Both the position numbers and the translations under genes were made by a program. A model generated the notes under the pieces. That model saw only the letters and a list, made by a program, of their open reading frames with translations, did no database searches and was not told where the DNA came from. Positions 53,744-64,000 of a stretch of 64,000 bases of DNA are shown here, one piece after another; the first letter of the stretch is position 1, and every line of letters starts with the position of its first letter. Origin of the DNA: an uncultured Pelagibacteraceae bacterium (lineage in GTDB: Bacteria; Pseudomonadota; Alphaproteobacteria; Pelagibacterales; Pelagibacteraceae); the NCBI GenBank assembly GCA_902594395.1, contig CACJLZ010000002.1:1-64000 (forward strand), given 5' to 3'.

Positions 53744-55663
53744 TTAAATTGAAGATGCTTTATTTAAAGCAGAAAATGTCTTTAAAAATTTATTTAGTTC
53801 CATATTTTCTTGTTTATTAGAGTCCAACCTTCTAATAGTTACGGAGTTACTGTCAACTTCTTTTTTACCACAAATTAATAAAATAGGGACTTTTGTAAGA
53901 GAATGTTCTCGAATTTTGTAGTTTAAATTATGATTTTTTAAATCAACTATTGAGCTCATCCCAGCTTCTTTTATTTTTTTCGAAACTTTAATTGCATATT
54001 GCTCAAAGTCTTCTGAAATTGGAATTACTACTGTTTGCAATGGAGATATCCAAAATGGAAACTTTCCGGCATAATTCTCAATTAAAATCCCAATAAATCT
54101 CTCAAGTGATCCAAACAACGCTCTATGTAACATCACAGGAACTTTTTTTGTTCCATCTTTATCAACATAAGTAGCGTCTAACCTTCCAGGTAAGTTTAAA
54201 TCTACTTGCACAGTTCCACATTGCCAATCTCTTCCAATTGCGTCTCTTAATACAAATTCTATTTTTGGACCATAAAAGGCACCTTCTCCCTTATTTATAC
54301 TATATTCTAATTTTGTTGCTTTAACTGCCTCAAGTAATGAGGCCTCAGCTTTATCCCACACTTTATCTTCACCCACTCTTACTTCTGGCCTATCAGCATA
54401 TTTTAAAACTACTTTTTCAAAACCTAAATCTTTATAAATATCTAAAATTAAATTAGTTACATTTAAACACTCGCTAGTAATTTGATCCTCTGAACAAAAA
54501 ATATGCGCATCATCCTGTGTAAATGCTCTTACTCTAAGAAGTCCGTGTAAAGCTCCTGAAGGTTCATATCTATGAACTTTACCAAATTCTGTTATTCTTA
54601 ATGGTAAGTCTCTATAACTTTTTAAACCTTGATTAAAAACTTGTATATGACCAGGACAATTCATGGGTTTTATTGCAAAAACTTTTTCGTCAGGGGTCTC
54701 AGAGGTATACATGTTTTCTCCATATTTTTCCCAGTGTCCTGATTTTTCCCATAACAATCTATCTAATACCTCTGGGGTATTTACCTCTTTATAGCCAGCT
54801 GCATCTTGGCGCGCCCGCATATAATTAATTAGTTTTTGAAATAATGCCCAACCCTTCTCATGCCAGAAAACAGATCCTGGACTCTCCTCTCTGAAATGAA
54901 ACAAATCCATTTCTTTACCAAGTTTTCTGTGATCTCTTTTTTCTGCTTCCTCAATTCTTTTTAAATAATCATCTAAATCTTTTTGAGAGGCCCAGCCAGT
55001 TCCGTAAATTCTTTGTAACATTTCATTATTTGAATCTCCACGCCAATACGCACCAGCAACTTTTGTAAGCTTAAACGCTTTACCAATTTTTCCAGAAGAA
55101 ACTAAGTGTGGGCCTCTACACAAGTCATGCCAAGTATCACCATGATGATAAACAGTTAATTCCTCACTCTCCGGTATACTCTCTATTATTTCTGCTTTAT
55201 ATTTTTCACCAATTTTTTTGAAATGACTTATTGCTTTATCTCTGTTCCAAACCTCTCTTCTTGTTTTTACATCTTTGTCAATTATTTCTGACATTCTTTT
55301 TTCTATTTTTTCTAAATCATCCTCCGTAAAGGGTTCTTTACGTGCAAAATCATAGTAAAAGCCGTTTTCAATTACTGGTCCAATAGTTACTTGAGTGCCA
55401 GGGTATAATTCTTGAACAGCCATCGCCATAATGTGAGCAGTGTCATGTCTTATAACTTCAAGGCCTTCGGGATCTTTTGCAGTATAAATTTTTACCAAAC
55501 AATCTTTCTCGATTGAAAAATATAAATCTTTTAGCTCACCATCTACACTCATTATCAATGCTTGTTTTGATAATGACTTACTTATTTTTTCTGCAATATC
55601 TAAGCCTGTAACTTCTTTTGGGAATTCAATATTTTTTCCATCTGGTAGTGTAATTATAGGCAT
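53744..55663 (-). CDS. thrS: Threonyl-tRNA synthetase
   Basis: [74 protein letters not shown]. Confidence 0.98.
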   Translation of the reverse strand: MPIITLPDGKNIEFPKEVTGLDIAEKISKSLSKQALIMSVDGELKDLYFSIEKDCLVKIYTAKDPEGLEVIRHDTAHIMAMAVQELYPGTQVTIGPVIENGFYYDFARKEPFTEDDLEKIEKRMSEIIDKDVKTRREVWNRDKAISHFKKIGEKYKAEIIESIPESEELTVYHHGDTWHDLCRGPHLVSSGKIGKAFKLTKVAGAYWRGDSNNEMLQRIYGTGWASQKDLDDYLKRIEEAEKRDHRKLGKEMDLFHFREESPGSVFWHEKGWALFQKLINYMRARQDAAGYKEVNTPEVLDRLLWEKSGHWEKYGENMYTSETPDEKVFAIKPMNCPGHIQVFNQGLKSYRDLPLRITEFGKVHRYEPSGALHGLLRVRAFTQDDAHIFCSEDQITSECLNVTNLILDIYKDLGFEKVVLKYADRPEVRVGEDKVWDKAEASLLEAVKATKLEYSINKGEGAFYGPKIEFVLRDAIGRDWQCGTVQVDLNLPGRLDATYVDKDGTKKVPVMLHRALFGSLERFIGILIENYAGKFPFWISPLQTVVIPISEDFEQYAIKVSKKIKEAGMSSIVDLKNHNLNYKIREHSLTKVPILLICGKKEVDSNSVTIRRLDSNKQENMELNKFLKTFSALNKASSI

Positions 55664-56818
55664 TTAGTTTAATAGTCTTTTATACTCTGAATATGTAGAA
55701 AAACACATTTTTTCAACATTAAATTTTTTAATTATATTACTTCTTCCTTCTTTGCCCATTAGATTTATTGATGTTTCATCCATAGTTAATCCACGAATTA
55801 TTTTTTTACTTAAAGACTCTGCGTCTCCTGATTTAAATAAAAAGCCTGTTTTTTCATCATTAACTGTCTCGTTAGATCCTCCAATATTGCTAGCTATAAT
55901 TAATTTTTTCATTGATTGTGCCTCCACTGCTACTCTTCCAAAAGCTTCTGGTTCTATTGAGGCTGATACAATTATATCCGAAACTTTATAGGCTAACGCC
56001 ATATCTTCACAGTAATCTATAAATTTTATTTGATTTGTTAAACGATATTGCTCTGTGAGACGAATTAATTTTTTTTTATATAAATCTCTTCCTTGATCAT
56101 TTCCAAGTATAACCGCGTGAAAAGCTTCATAACCTAATTCAATTTTTACTAAGTTAATTGCCTCAATAAATAATTCTTGTCCTTTCCATGAAGTAAGCCT
56201 ACCCGGCATTAAAATGATTTTTTTTTCATCATTTATATTCCATTTTTGAAGTAATTTTTTTTCATCATTTTCTAGTTTTGTAGAAGAGTCAAAATAATCA
56301 ACATTTATACCTCTAAAAATAACTAGAAATTTTTTTTGGCTTGTCAAGAATTCAGAATAGTTTTCTTTAATATGAGAAAAAATAAAATTTGATCCCGCAA
56401 TTATCAAATCAGATCTTACCATAACAGAATTATAAAATTTTTTAAGTTTACCGCTAAAGTTATAAGTTCCATGAAATGTAGTTACAAACTTTCTATTTGT
56501 TAACTTTGTTGCAAATAAACAAGACCAGGCTGGCGCTCTACTTCTTGCGTGAACAATTGAGATCTTAAAAAATAAGATTATCCCAATTAATAAAATTGTA
56601 TTAATTAAAATTAATAATGGGTTTTTACTATGTACTGGAAGTTTAATTAATTTTACTTTTTTTTTATCAACAAATTTTGTTAATTCTCCTCCACTTGTTA
56701 CTATAAAAGATTCACACCCATTTTCTGGTAAATAATGAGCAATATCATAACATCCGGTTTCTGCTCCTCCATAACCTAGTTTTGGTATTACCTGCAAGAC
56801 TTTTATATTAGACGACAT
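55664..56818 (-). CDS. GT4-type glycosyltransferase
   Basis: LGYGGAETGCYDIA, MPGRLTSWKGQELFIEA, EPEAFGRVAVEAQSMKKLIIASNIGGSNETV. Confidence 0.9.
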   Translation of the reverse strand: MSSNIKVLQVIPKLGYGGAETGCYDIAHYLPENGCESFIVTSGGELTKFVDKKKVKLIKLPVHSKNPLLILINTILLIGIILFFKISIVHARSRAPAWSCLFATKLTNRKFVTTFHGTYNFSGKLKKFYNSVMVRSDLIIAGSNFIFSHIKENYSEFLTSQKKFLVIFRGINVDYFDSSTKLENDEKKLLQKWNINDEKKIILMPGRLTSWKGQELFIEAINLVKIELGYEAFHAVILGNDQGRDLYKKKLIRLTEQYRLTNQIKFIDYCEDMALAYKVSDIIVSASIEPEAFGRVAVEAQSMKKLIIASNIGGSNETVNDEKTGFLFKSGDAESLSKKIIRGLTMDETSINLMGKEGRSNIIKKFNVEKMCFSTYSEYKRLLN

Positions 56819-56860
56819 GTATTAAGATTATATAATAATAGAGATAACTAATAAACTTTT

Positions 56861-57607
56861 ATGAGTAAATTCAATTACTTAAAAATAAATAGGTCTAAAA
56901 AAATTAGATATTTAAAAAATTACCAAAAAAATACAACTTACATCGTTTTTTTACACGGGTTTATGTCTGATTTAGAGGGAAAAAAACCTAAAACATTTTT
57001 AAATTTTGCAAAAAAAAATAAACTTGGTTTTCTTGCACCAGAATATTCTGGTCACGGTAAATCATCTGGTAAATTTACTAAAGGTAATGTCTCAAAATGG
57101 ACTAAAGATACAACTTTGTTAATTAAAAAAATTGTCAAAAAAAATAAAATCATATTAGTTGGCTCAAGTATGGGCTCTTGGATCGCTTTAAATCAATTTA
57201 AGTTTTTTAAAAAACAAATTATAGGGTTTTTAGGAATTGGTTCTGCACCACAATTTTTAGAGGGTTTAATGTGGAACAAATTTTCAAAAAAAATGAAAAA
57301 AGAAATAATAAAGAATAGGATTATCAATTTAAAGCATGGGAGTTATGAATATCCAATCTCTTTACAACTAATTAAAGATGGCCGAAAAAATAAAGTATTT
57401 CATAAAAAAATTTACGAGAAATTAAAGATTACTATGGTTCATGGACAAAAAGATGAGTCTGTCCCTGTCAGTTATTCAAAAAAAATTCTAAAAATTTTTG
57501 TAAATTCAGAAAAAAAATTAGTTATCATTAAAAAAGGTGATCACAGCTTATCTTCACCTAAATGGTTAGGTATATTAAAAAAAGAATTAAAAATTATGAT
57601 TAACTAA
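56861..57607 (+). CDS. Alpha/beta hydrolase
   Basis: VFLHGFMSDLEGKK, VGSSMGSWIALN nucleophile elbow, GDHSLSSP. Confidence 0.85.
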   Translation: MSKFNYLKINRSKKIRYLKNYQKNTTYIVFLHGFMSDLEGKKPKTFLNFAKKNKLGFLAPEYSGHGKSSGKFTKGNVSKWTKDTTLLIKKIVKKNKIILVGSSMGSWIALNQFKFFKKQIIGFLGIGSAPQFLEGLMWNKFSKKMKKEIIKNRIINLKHGSYEYPISLQLIKDGRKNKVFHKKIYEKLKITMVHGQKDESVPVSYSKKILKIFVNSEKKLVIIKKGDHSLSSPKWLGILKKELKIMIN

Positions 57608-60600
57608 CTTCTTTAATCCTAGACTTAAATGTAATTGGATTTTTGAGTTTATTAATCATCTCTTTTGGACAAACCTGAACAAAATTTTTAATTTCAGCCT
57701 CAAAGTTTTCAAAAATATCTTTTGATATCAACGATCCTGTCTCTTTTGAATGTTCTAAAATTAATTCTTTTAAATAACTTGTCCAATAATCTGTTTCAAC
57801 ATTTTGCCAAACGACTGAGTCTGGATTAACTTTTTTTTCAAACTCATTCAAATTATCATAGATAAATGCTATACCTCCAGTCATGCCAGCTGCAAAATTA
57901 TCTCCAACACTTCCCAAAATAACCACTGTTCCTCCAGTCATATACTCACAGCCGTTTGAGTCACAACCCTCAATAACTGTAGTTGCACCAGAGTTTCTAA
58001 CAGCAAATCTATCGCCTGCTTGACCTGCAGCAAAAAGTTTGCCTGACGTAGCTCCATACAAAACTGTATTTCCGATGATTGTATTTTCATTAGAAACTAA
58101 ATTACTTTCATCCGAAAGTTTTATCGAGATTGTAGCACCTGACAATCCTTTACCGACATAATCGTTTGCATCACCTTTGAGATTTAATTTTAATCCTTTT
58201 GATGAAAAAGCACCAAATGATTGACCCGCGGAGCCTTTGAAATTTAACGTGAGGAAATTTTCATCAAGTTTTTCGTAACCATACTTTTTGTAAAGATGAT
58301 GTGAAATTCTTGTGCCAACTGCTCTGTTTGTATTTTTTATAATAAATTCTTTCTCAACTTTTTCTGAATTATCTAAAGATTTTTCTATTTCTGGCCAAAT
58401 TTCCTGGTCTAATGTTTCAGGTACTTTGTTGATCTCCAATGAATCACAATATCTTTTATTGTTTCCTGGATCTGCTTGAACAAATAATGGATTTAAATCC
58501 AAGTCATCTAAATTTGGTGAAGCTTTATTAACTTGCATTAATAAATCAGTTCTTCCAATAATATCATTTAATGATTTAAAACCTAATTCAGCTAAAATTT
58601 CTCTTACTTCAGATGCAATAAAAGTGAATAAATTTACAACCTTGTCTGGAGTGCCAGAAAATTTTTCTCTCAATTTTTCATCTTGTGTACAAACACCTAC
58701 TGGACAAGTATTCGAATGGCACTGTCTTACCATTATACACCCCATTGCCACTAGAGCTGTTGTAGCAACTCCATATTCTTCTGCTCCCATCATTGCAGCA
58801 ATAACAATATCTCTTCCAGTTTTAATACCACCATCGGTTCTTAATGTAACTTTGTGTCTTAAATTGTTTAGTGTTAAAACCTGATTTGCCTCAGTGAGAC
58901 CCATCTCCCAAGGTATTCCAACATATTTGACACTAGTTTGAGGAGTTGCACCTGTTCCTCCATTATGACCCGAAATTAAAATAATATCTGCTTTTGCTTT
59001 AGCTACACCTGCAGCAATGGTTCCAATTCCAGATGATGCTACTAACTTAACGCCAACTCGTGCTTTTGGATTTGTTTGCTTTAAATCGTAAATCAGTTGC
59101 GCTAAATCTTCAATCGAATAGATATCATGATGTGGAGGGGGAGAAATCAATGTTACTCCTGGTGTGGAATGTCGTAGTCTTGCAATTTCCTCTGTAACTT
59201 TGAAACCAGGTAACTGGCCACCTTCCCCTGGTTTAGCACCTTGGGCCATTTTTATTTCTATTTCGTTACAATTATTTAAGTAATTTACAGTCACTCCAAA
59301 TCTAGCTGATGCGATTTGTTTTACTCTAGAATTTGCACTGTCACCACTGTCCATTACCTTAAATCTCTCTGCATCTTCACCACCCTCACCACTACAAGAG
59401 GCTCCTTTAATTCTATTCATTCCAATAGCAAGTGTTTCATGTGCTTCCTTTGATAAGGCACCATGAGACATGCTTCCGCTACCAAATCTTTTTAAGATTT
59501 TTTCTATTGGTTCAACTTCAGATATATTTATTGACTGACCTAATTTTTTTTTTCTAAAATCAACTAAATCTCTTAAATTAATTGGGGGTAAATTGTATAT
59601 GCCTTCAGCATATTTCTTATATGCCTCATATGAATTCGAGCCCACAGCGCTTTGTAATAAATGAATAAGCTTTCCTTGATATTGGTGAGTTTCTCCGTTT
59701 TTCCTATATCGATACATACCCCCAATTGGCAATACAGTATCTGTACTTTCAAATGCTTCCTTGTGAATTTGTCTTATCTTTTTTTCAATCCCGACTAAAC
59801 CAATGCCTGAAATTTTTGATGTAACTCCAGGAAAATAATCATTTACGACTGTTCTGCTCAATCCTACAGTTTCAAAATTACATCCACCTCTGTAAGAACT
59901 TAAAACTGAAATCCCCATTTTTGACATTATCTTCAATAAACCCGCATTAACTGAATTAATGTAGCGTTGTACACACTCATCAAAACTAAATTGGCCAAAA
60001 AGTTTTTTTTCGTATCTTTGATATAAACTATCAAAAGCCAGATATGGATTTACTGTAGTTGCTCCAACTCCAATTAATGTTGCAAACGAATGAGTATCTA
60101 TAGCCTCTCCAGACTGAACGTTTATAGAAACATAACCTCTTAATTTTTTTTGTATCAAAAATGTGTTTATGGCTCCGACACATAATAACATAGGCATTGG
60201 CAATCTTTCAGATGAGAGATTTTTGTCACTTAAAATCAATTGGGTAATGCCTTGTCTTACTGCAATTTCAGACTCTTTTCGAATCCTGTTAATAGAATTT
60301 TCTAAATTATCATCTTGTGAAAATGAACAATCAATAGTTACTGAATTTTTACCAAAAAAATTAGTGAACTTATTAAATTGTGAATTTGATAGAATAGGAC
60401 TATTTAAAACATAAATATTCTCTTTAGTTAAGGTATCAAAATCAAGAATATTACCTAAATTTCCAAATCTTGTTTTTAAACTCATTACTTTATTTTCCCT
60501 CAAAGAATCAATTGGTGGATTTGTTACTTGACTAAAATTTTGTCTAAAAAAATGATAAAGTGGTCTATACTTATCAGATAGCACTGCTAAGGGAGTATCA

Positions 60601-62105
60601 TCACCCATTGAGCCAGTTGCTTCTTTTGCATCTTCTGCCATTGGATGTAAAATAAGCTCAAGATCCTCTAAACTTATTCCGAAAGTATATTGTCTTCTCC
60701 TTAAGCTTTCGCCATCAAAATTATGTTTTTCATTGGAAATTGATAATTTTTCATCTAGATCAATTATTTGAGAATTGAAGTGTTTAAATTCTTTAGCCAA
60801 ATAATCTTTTATTTGACTATTAGAAAAAACTTTACCTTTTTCAATTCTAACCCCGATAATTTCACCAGGACCAAGTCTTCCCTTGGTTAAAATTTTTTTT
60901 TCATTTAAATCAATCATTCCTGTTTCTGAGCCTGCAAAGATCATTTTGTCTTTTGTAATGGCATATCTCAAAGGTCTAAGACCATTTCTATCATTTGCAG
61001 CTATAACCCATTCATTGTCTGTAGCAGCAATAGCAGCAGGTCCATCCCATGGTTCCATTGTGCTATTTAAAAAATTAAATAGTTGCTGATGACTTTTTGA
61101 TAATGTCTTATTTTTTTTTGACCATGCATCCGGTACTAGCATTAATTTAGCTAATGGTGCAGATTGGCCTGATTTATTTAATAATTCAAATACATTATCT
61201 AAAGCTGCAGAGTCAGAGACACCTTTTTGGATTACTGGTTTTAAATTTTCTATGTCCTCGAAAAGTGGGCTACTCATTTCTTGTTCGTGAACTTTCATCC
61301 AGTTTTTATTACCTTTATAAGTATTTATCTCACCATTGTGCGCTATGGCCCTAAATGGTTGAGCTAAGCTCCAGCTCGGTGCGGTGTTAGTTGAAAATCT
61401 TTGATGAAAAATTGCATATCTTGAAATAAATCTTGAATCTCTAAGATCTAAATAAAAGTCAGATAAAGACTCTGCTAAATATAGCCCTTTATAAATTATA
61501 GATTTTGAGCTAATTGAACAAATATAAAAATTATTCAATGAGGCATCAAAAGCTTTATTTTCAATTCTTTTTCTTATTTCATAAATTTTTCTCTCTAAGT
61601 TTTTATCTAATAAATTTGAATCATTAGGTTTAAAAAGAACTTGTATGATTTCTGGCATGGTTTGAAGAGCTTTTTCCCCTAAAACTTTTGAATTTACTGG
61701 TACTTGTCGCCAACCATATATACTAAAATTATTTTTAGTTAGTTCACTCTCAACTATTGTTTTGCAACTTTCTTGCGCTGTATAGTCATTTCTAGGTAAA
61801 AAAATCATTCCTACACAGATTTCAGAATTATCATAATCGTGACCGGTAACTTGTATTTTTTCTATAAAAAAGTCTTTCGGAATTTCAACATGTATTCCAG
61901 CTCCATCACCCGTTTTACCATCTGCATCAACGGCACCTCTGTGCCAAACTGCTTTTAAAGCTTCAATTCCATACTCAACTATAGCCCTAGATTTTTTTCC
62001 CTCTGTAGATGCGATTAAACCAACACCACAAGCATCGTGTTCCATCTCTTTTGAATAAACATGATTTTTTGTAAGTAACTCTAAATTTTTTTTATAATTT
62101 TCCAT
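57600..62105 (-). CDS. gltB: Glutamate synthase large subunit
   Basis: EHDACGVGLIAS, HQRFSTNTAPSWSLAQPFRAIAHNGEINT, SGHNGGTGATPQTSVKY; start set at MENYKK; TAATG overlap with gltD. Confidence 0.97.
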   Translation of the reverse strand: MENYKKNLELLTKNHVYSKEMEHDACGVGLIASTEGKKSRAIVEYGIEALKAVWHRGAVDADGKTGDGAGIHVEIPKDFFIEKIQVTGHDYDNSEICVGMIFLPRNDYTAQESCKTIVESELTKNNFSIYGWRQVPVNSKVLGEKALQTMPEIIQVLFKPNDSNLLDKNLERKIYEIRKRIENKAFDASLNNFYICSISSKSIIYKGLYLAESLSDFYLDLRDSRFISRYAIFHQRFSTNTAPSWSLAQPFRAIAHNGEINTYKGNKNWMKVHEQEMSSPLFEDIENLKPVIQKGVSDSAALDNVFELLNKSGQSAPLAKLMLVPDAWSKKNKTLSKSHQQLFNFLNSTMEPWDGPAAIAATDNEWVIAANDRNGLRPLRYAITKDKMIFAGSETGMIDLNEKKILTKGRLGPGEIIGVRIEKGKVFSNSQIKDYLAKEFKHFNSQIIDLDEKLSISNEKHNFDGESLRRRQYTFGISLEDLELILHPMAEDAKEATGSMGDDTPLAVLSDKYRPLYHFFRQNFSQVTNPPIDSLRENKVMSLKTRFGNLGNILDFDTLTKENIYVLNSPILSNSQFNKFTNFFGKNSVTIDCSFSQDDNLENSINRIRKESEIAVRQGITQLILSDKNLSSERLPMPMLLCVGAINTFLIQKKLRGYVSINVQSGEAIDTHSFATLIGVGATTVNPYLAFDSLYQRYEKKLFGQFSFDECVQRYINSVNAGLLKIMSKMGISVLSSYRGGCNFETVGLSRTVVNDYFPGVTSKISGIGLVGIEKKIRQIHKEAFESTDTVLPIGGMYRYRKNGETHQYQGKLIHLLQSAVGSNSYEAYKKYAEGIYNLPPINLRDLVDFRKKKLGQSINISEVEPIEKILKRFGSGSMSHGALSKEAHETLAIGMNRIKGASCSGEGGEDAERFKVMDSGDSANSRVKQIASARFGVTVNYLNNCNEIEIKMAQGAKPGEGGQLPGFKVTEEIARLRHSTPGVTLISPPPHHDIYSIEDLAQLIYDLKQTNPKARVGVKLVASSGIGTIAAGVAKAKADIILISGHNGGTGATPQTSVKYVGIPWEMGLTEANQVLTLNNLRHKVTLRTDGGIKTGRDIVIAAMMGAEEYGVATTALVAMGCIMVRQCHSNTCPVGVCTQDEKLREKFSGTPDKVVNLFTFIASEVREILAELGFKSLNDIIGRTDLLMQVNKASPNLDDLDLNPLFVQADPGNNKRYCDSLEINKVPETLDQEIWPEIEKSLDNSEKVEKEFIIKNTNRAVGTRISHHLYKKYGYEKLDENFLTLNFKGSAGQSFGAFSSKGLKLNLKGDANDYVGKGLSGATISIKLSDESNLVSNENTIIGNTVLYGATSGKLFAAGQAGDRFAVRNSGATTVIEGCDSNGCEYMTGGTVVILGSVGDNFAAGMTGGIAFIYDNLNEFEKKVNPDSVVWQNVETDYWTSYLKELILEHSKETGSLISKDIFENFEAEIKNFVQVCPKEMINKLKNPITFKSRIKEVS

Positions 62106-63544
62106 TAAGCTACTTTTGTTTTTTTCAATTGCATATTTTCTAAATATGTTTTCATAGAAGAAGCTGCATCTCTCCCATCTTTGATTGCCCATACTACTAA
62201 AGACGCTCCTCTTACAATATCTCCTGCAGCAAAAACACCTTTTAGATTTGTTTCCATCGTATTGAAATCAGTTTTAATTGTTCCCCATTTTGTTACTTGT
62301 AACTCTTGTGCGTCAAATAATAATGGTAAATTTTCTGGATCAAATCCAAGAGCTTTGATTACCATATCGGCTTTCACCATAAATTCTGAACCCTCTTTAA
62401 TTTCTGGTTTTCGTCTTCCTGATTCATCTGGTTCACCTAATTCAATTTGATTAACAACTAAATTTTCGATTTTATTTTTTCCCTTAAATTCTTTTGGACT
62501 AGAAAGCCAAACAAATTCTACACCCTCTTCCTCAGCATTTGCAACTTCTCTAGCAGATCCAGGCATATTTTCTTTATCTCTTCTATATAAACATTTTACC
62601 GACTTTGCTTTTTGTCTTACTGAAGTTCTTACACAATCCATTGCTGTGTCGCCACCACCTATCACGACAACATCTTTTCCCTCAGCGTTTAAAATTCCTT
62701 TATCAAATAACTCTACTTTATCTCCTAGACCTTTTTTATTTGATGCTGTCAAAAACTCCATTGCAGGAAAAATATTACCTAAATCATTACCAGGTAATTC
62801 AACTTCTCTTGGTTTATATACACCCGTCGCTATTAAAATTGCATCATGTTTTTTTCGCAACTGTTCTAGAGTTGCATCTTTACCGACTTCAAAATTTTGA
62901 ATAAATTTTATCCCACCATCCTTTAACAACTTTGTTCTTCGCTCAACTACATGTTTTTCAAGTTTAAAATTTGGAATTCCATAAATTAATAGTCCACCTG
63001 CGCGATCATATCGATCATAAACAGTAATTTTATATCCATTTTTCCTTAGCTGCTCAGCGGCTGCCAATCCTGCGGGACCGGCACCAATTATTCCAACGCT
63101 TTGGTCTTTTTCATGTTTTAGAGAAATTGGTTTAACCCAGCCTTGTTCCCATGCTTTATCATTAATATATTTCTCAACTGAGCCAATAGTAACTGTTCCA
63201 TGTCCTGATTGCTCAATAACACAGTTACCCTCACACAATCTGTCCTGAGGACAAATTCTTCCACACACCTCTGGCATATTGTTAGTGCTTTGAGATAATT
63301 CGTAGGCCTCTTTTAATCTTCCCTCAGCTGTAAGTTTTAACCAATCTGGAATATTGTTGCTTAAGGGACAATGTACTTGGCAAAATGGAACTCCACATTG
63401 AGAACATCTGCTTGATTGTTCTTCAGCTTTTTTAGTTACAAACTCGTCATAGATCTCATTAAAATCCTCTTTTCTTGTGCCAATCTTTCTTTTAGGTGGT
63501 GTTTGTTGACCTATTTTCACAAATTTTAACATTTTATCAGTCAT
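62105..63544 (-). CDS. gltD: Glutamate synthase small subunit
   Basis: RCSQCGVPFCQVHCPLSNNIPDW, GAGPAGLAAAEQLRKNGYKITVYDRYDRAGGLLIYGIPNFKL. Confidence 0.97.
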   Translation of the reverse strand: MTDKMLKFVKIGQQTPPKRKIGTRKEDFNEIYDEFVTKKAEEQSSRCSQCGVPFCQVHCPLSNNIPDWLKLTAEGRLKEAYELSQSTNNMPEVCGRICPQDRLCEGNCVIEQSGHGTVTIGSVEKYINDKAWEQGWVKPISLKHEKDQSVGIIGAGPAGLAAAEQLRKNGYKITVYDRYDRAGGLLIYGIPNFKLEKHVVERRTKLLKDGGIKFIQNFEVGKDATLEQLRKKHDAILIATGVYKPREVELPGNDLGNIFPAMEFLTASNKKGLGDKVELFDKGILNAEGKDVVVIGGGDTAMDCVRTSVRQKAKSVKCLYRRDKENMPGSAREVANAEEEGVEFVWLSSPKEFKGKNKIENLVVNQIELGEPDESGRRKPEIKEGSEFMVKADMVIKALGFDPENLPLLFDAQELQVTKWGTIKTDFNTMETNLKGVFAAGDIVRGASLVVWAIKDGRDAASSMKTYLENMQLKKTKVA

Positions 63545-63600
63545 AGAATCTCTAAATTTTTGGCAAATTATACATTGTTTTTAGTAATAAAAGTATTATT

Positions 63601-63621
63601 TAGGTCAATAATTATGACCTA
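63601..63621. promoter_or_regulatory. Candidate operator: perfect 7-7-7 inverted repeat TAGGTCA-ATAATTA-TGACCTA
   Basis: Between divergent gltD and uppP; right arm overlaps TATAAT at 63620-63625; lies about -41 to -61 of a predicted gltD start. Confidence 0.5.
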
Positions 63622-63727
63622 TAATTAATGCTATTTAGCATAAAATGTGAGAAATTTATTTTTTGCATACCTATTATGATTAAATCGAATTGTTTAAAAT
63701 GAATATTTTTTAAGTTACGACATCTTT

Positions 63728-64000
63728 ATGCTTCAAAATTTTATAGAAATACTAATTCTTTCTGCGGTCCAAGGAATTTCGGAATTTTTACCTGTTAGCT
63801 CTTCGGCCCATCTGATCTTAATATCAAATTTTTATGATTTTAGCTCAAGCTCTTTATTCATTGATATTGGTCTGCACTTGGGTTCTTTATTTGCAATAAT
63901 CTATTACTTTAAAAAAGATTTACTAAATTTAATAAACAATCAAAAACTATTGGTTTTGATTTTAGTTGGATCAATACCTCTTATAATTTTTGGATATATA
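63728..64000 (+). CDS. uppP: Undecaprenyl-diphosphatase (5' part, truncated by window)
   Basis: Manual translation MLQNFIEILILSAVQGISEFLPVSSSAHLILISNFYDF...IDIGLHLGSLFAIIYYF. Confidence 0.95.
   Translation, partial: MLQNFIEILILSAVQGISEFLPVSSSAHLILISNFYDFSSSSLFIDIGLHLGSLFAIIYYFKKDLLNLINNQKLLVLILVGSIPLIIFGYI

Noticed and set aside
62106-62192. Track N-terminal extension of gltB (MGNQRWERCSFF...)
   Set aside because: Overlaps the gltD coding end out of frame; MENYKK at 62105 gives a TAATG junction and a normal GltB N-terminus.

Overview
AT-rich, gene-dense chromosomal window. The streamlined layout and alphaproteobacterial synteny (trpFBA-accD-folC-trxA; hisS-hisZ-hisG; infA/hisD/DUF2948/murA/dcd; rpmH-rnpA-yidD-yidC-argB; thrS-infC-rpmI-rplT-pheST; DnaJ-cobS-cobT; gltDB) suggest a SAR11/Pelagibacterales-type genome; this taxonomy is inferred. 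Most of the window is core housekeeping genes. I saw no rRNA, CRISPR array, transposase or prophage. The ORF track misses several features: a partial NDUFA9-like CDS at the left edge, rpmH, partial uppP at the right edge, at least four small ORFs and four tRNA-like genes. Best candidates for something new: (1) a structurally aberrant tRNA-His(GUG)-like cloverleaf 4 nt upstream of the hisS start codon. Its acceptor stem contains the only SD-like AAGG, its D- and T-loops lack elbow residues, and a 33-codon ORF ending GVHAHFHAG* lies just upstream. Together these could form a histidine/HisRS autoregulatory leader; (2) a trpF-trpB-trpA module at the normal locus with co-ordinated loss of family-typical active-site motifs, including the TrpB catalytic Glu changed to Asp; (3) an ExoI / RecB-MGME1-like nuclease / RmuC cassette where addAB often sits in related bacteria; (4) an HDAC-like plus SET-domain gene pair; (5) palindromic -10 elements between divergent, nearly leaderless genes. 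All calls come from reading the sequence; no searches were run.
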